A stretch of 64,000 bases of DNA from Hygrophila difformis (Eukaryota > Streptophyta > Magnoliopsida > Lamiales > Acanthaceae). Where the stretch lies: contig JAOANR010000003.1 in assembly GCA_030278955.1 (NCBI GenBank), forward strand, positions 25,435,227 through 25,499,226, given 5' to 3'. A model generated the notes under the pieces. The model did no database searches and was not told the origin of the DNA. It saw nothing but the letters and a program-made list of their open reading frames with translations. A program made the translations under genes and the position numbers. This document shows positions 61,523-64,000 of the stretch, in pieces. Every line of letters begins with the position of its first letter. Positions within the stretch are counted from its first letter, which is position 1.

Positions 61523-63025
61523 TTCACTTAAAAAAAAAAATATGTTATTTTTCTTTTTGTTTATTTTTATTATTTTATATTTAAATCCAGTGCAAAGTAT
61601 GCATAACTCTGTTTAAGTTCGCATATGAGATTTTGGTTTATGATTAAATTTTCAAACTTTTAAATTGGGATAATATAATTGAAGACATGCATGATATGAA
61701 CTTTTGAGGTTTTGAGCTATAAAAATTTAATGATATAATCATCTTGTTGGGTAATGAGTCCTCATGTTGAGAATTTAATTGAATAAATTGTAAGAATTTT
61801 TCAAAGATTAAATCTAAGAATATTGTATGACATGAATGAACCATACCATGTGAGATTTGAGCCATGAGTCATTTCTACTCATTCTTTTCTTTGATGTGTG
61901 AAAATCATTTTGATTAAAGGAAACTAGAACTTGCGATTGGGACCCATTCAAGACCATGCCATATTCCAAAAATCGAGTATATGATTGAGGCACCTAGAAA
62001 ACCAAAATTTTGGCCTTCTTTTGAAATCCAAACCCAAAAATATTTTCCCTTTAGGATTAACCAATTTGAGCCTTAAGCCTAATTTTTCTTTGAAGCCCTC
62101 TATATTATTCCTAGCCTTCAAAAAGACCAAGAAATTCAAACCCAAGTGTGTAAGAATGAATTTTATCAAGGCATTAAATTTATGATCATCAAGTCATCAA
62201 ATCGGTATTCAATAAACCGATTTAAAAAAAAAAAAAAAAAGAAGAGAGAAAAAATCCTATCAAAAAAAAAAAAAAAAGAACAGAAAAGGAGAAAATTGTT
62301 GAGTTCCATTCAACACAAAAAAAATGTGTGTTGAATTTAATTCAACACAAAATAAATTGCAAGTGACAAAGCAAATTAGACACAGTCTAATGTCATGCAA
62401 TAATAAAGAAAAGCAAAAGAGAAAGAAAAATATTGATGATCATAAATTTTTAAATAAGAATATGCCAAGTTAGGATAGAATTAATTCTTGCCACTTCTTA
62501 GCCCAATAATTCCCTTCCATACCAAATGTTACAACCGTATGCCCCATTATAACCCTTGAATAAGACCTCATGATCTCGATTTGAAGAAATGAGCCGGTGG
62601 CGAGTTGGTCCAATTGCAAGCTTATGGGATAATTTAATTAAATTTGATTATGAGTGCTCATTGATAAAACCCCTTTTTGAGAGTAAGTGAAATTTCCGTT
62701 TCTACTATATGTGAGGCTCTGCTTCTAATTTATGTTCATGTCATGCTTTAATTCTAGAATTAAATCAATGAATTTTTCTAAACATGATGTTCATGAAGAA
62801 TTATCAATAATGACAGATTTGTAGGCCTGATTAAGTGAGAAATATCATTTTATTAAACACTGCAATCAAGAGAATTTAATACTTGTAGTTTTTGATTGTC
62901 TTATCCCAATCTAAAAAGAATGATATTTTTGAAGCCACGAAAATAGATTGAATATGTAGAGTCCGTGTTCTTAGGAACATTGACTCTGACTGCTCGGGGA
63001 CGATCAGTATTAAATGTGAGGATGT

Positions 63026-64000
63026 TGATAATGGCCAAAATTGACCATTATTTTCAATCTATTTCCGTGTCTAAAACGGACATTTGATCGCATTCCGATC
63101 TTATTTAAATAAGAAAGCAGTTGAATTTGACAGATATATGCAAGTTTGTATAAATAATAAGCTGGTATTGAAAAATACAAAAATATTGTTATTTTCATTA
63201 AATTTATGTTAAAAAATCCAAAAACATGAGAAAAATATTAAAAATTCCACAATTGATAATTATGGTTTATAGTGTTTGTTTGGTGGAACACGGATCCATT
63301 AAACGGAACACAAACAAATATCAAGTGGAGCAAATATCCTTATTTATTATATTATTTTATATTTTGATGTACATATTTTTAATTTTTATGTTTGCTTTTA
63401 ATTCTGTTTTCTGCTATAATTTAGATAATAAATGGTCCACTAATCCCTTTGTTTCAATTAATTGCAGTTGAATTAAGTCAAGTTGGTCCAATTATTTGAG
63501 TCCAATCCAGTCAAGGCCCAAACCACAACCAAGAGCCCAACTCCAATCCCCATTGGCCCAAACCAATCCCAAGTCCAAGCCCACCAATCCAAACCCTAAA
63601 CCATCCCAAACCCTAACACCATCACCCTGCCGCCGGCGCCGCCACCGCCGGCCGGCGGCCGTCTCCGACCAGCGCCCAGATTTGCTTCCAGCCCTTCCGC
63701 CGCCTGCTCTCACCACCGTCGCCCTTTCCATCCCTCCGTCGCACCCCCACAACAACCCCCATCATCACCACCCCCATCTCCACCATTTCCGTCCTCTCCT
63801 CAGTCCGCTCAAGTCCACCACTGTCCGCCACCAATACCCCCTCCGGCGAACCACCATCCTACCATACACGCTTCCGGCAGCTCCAACAAAACCCGCCACC
63901 ACCAGTCCCGTCCACAGCCCAACCACCGCTCGTCTCTGCCTCTCCACTCAAATCCACCTCCACAGTCAAGCCAACCGCCGCTCACTCCTCCATTTCCGAC
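63026..64000 (+). repeat. 3' LTR of the LARD, first 975 bp
   Basis: Matches 54189-55163 with one difference seen by eye. The window ends inside the C-rich block, before the TATA box and palindrome array. Confidence 0.93.

Larger units (their letters stand above)
60159..63025 (+). other. Non-coding interior of the LARD
   Basis: No gag, protease, RT or integrase motif is seen in any frame. Two related blocks, 60269-60900 and 60975-61230, share the hairpin module, a GCAGGAAT word, and GGTTCCCGGTTGGAT..TTAATCCAACCTAA. The first has an extra ~380 bp. 62222-62280 contains two A-runs, and 61540-63000 is AT-rich. Confidence 0.75.
54189..64000 (+). mobile_element. Large retrotransposon derivative (LARD), right end beyond window
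   Basis: A 5' LTR (54189-60140), an Athila-like tRNA-Asp primer site (60141-60158), a ~2.9-kb interior without gag or pol, and a 3' LTR starting at 63026. The 975 bp available for comparison differ at one site by eye (T near 54351, C near 63188), so this is the youngest insertion here. It must have been copied with proteins supplied by another element. An older truncated LTR of the family is at 36273-36530. Confidence 0.87.

Overview
This is nuclear plant DNA, most likely from a eudicot. The evidence is plant-type Ty1-copia and Ty3-gypsy retrotransposons primed by tRNA-iMet and tRNA-Asp, a plant L1-type LINE with an RNase H domain, CACTA, hAT and Helitron remnants, tRNA-derived SINEs, and an intron-poor plant membrane-protein gene family. 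I do not make an order-level call. There are no operons, CRISPR arrays or rRNA genes. Nearly all coding sequence belongs to transposable elements.

The host content is one locally duplicated gene family of unknown function. Its products have a multi-span membrane N-terminal half and a soluble C-terminal half. One copy (B, 32496-34626) is nearly intact, with a promoter-like G-box and TATA box in front. A second copy (A) is split into pieces between 5660 and 30669. Three smaller fragments lie at 1085-1212, 36955-37101 and 37590-38235. The left edge (756-5095) and 36649-39095 are copies of one segmental duplication. Comparing them gives natural empty sites for a SINE (2370-2546) and a CACTA element (3801-5014), both present only in the left copy.

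6095-27723 is a SIRE/Maximus-type Copia element inserted in gene copy A. It has 1.0-kb LTRs, a tRNA-iMet primer site, gag, PR-IN, RT-RNase H, and a long extra 3' open frame of the env-like class. A second, oppositely oriented 11.1-kb Gypsy element (Tekay/Del-type chromovirus, 8041-19173) is nested exactly in its gag zinc-knuckle codons, with target duplication GACTC. Both elements have nearly identical LTR pairs, so both insertions are recent.

39096-49740 is a decayed Helitron on the minus strand. Its 3' hairpin and CTAG end lie at 39096-39126, with PIF1-like helicase fragments to the right. It is interrupted by an 8.5-kb LINE (39923-48464) with a clear 17-bp target duplication. Two oppositely oriented TA-flanked MITEs follow, then a broken TTF-type hAT transposase gene (51245-52946, minus).

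54189 to the window end is a very young large retrotransposon derivative (LARD) without proteins. It has a ~5.95-kb 5' LTR, a tRNA-Asp primer site, ~2.9 kb of non-coding interior, and the first 975 bp of the 3' LTR. Its LTR carries the most unusual structure here: six near-perfect 27-bp palindromes spaced about 96 bp apart, downstream of a TATA box, so the transcript would carry a ladder of identical RNA hairpins. The interior repeats a second hairpin module that ends in the same sequence that precedes the 3' LTR.
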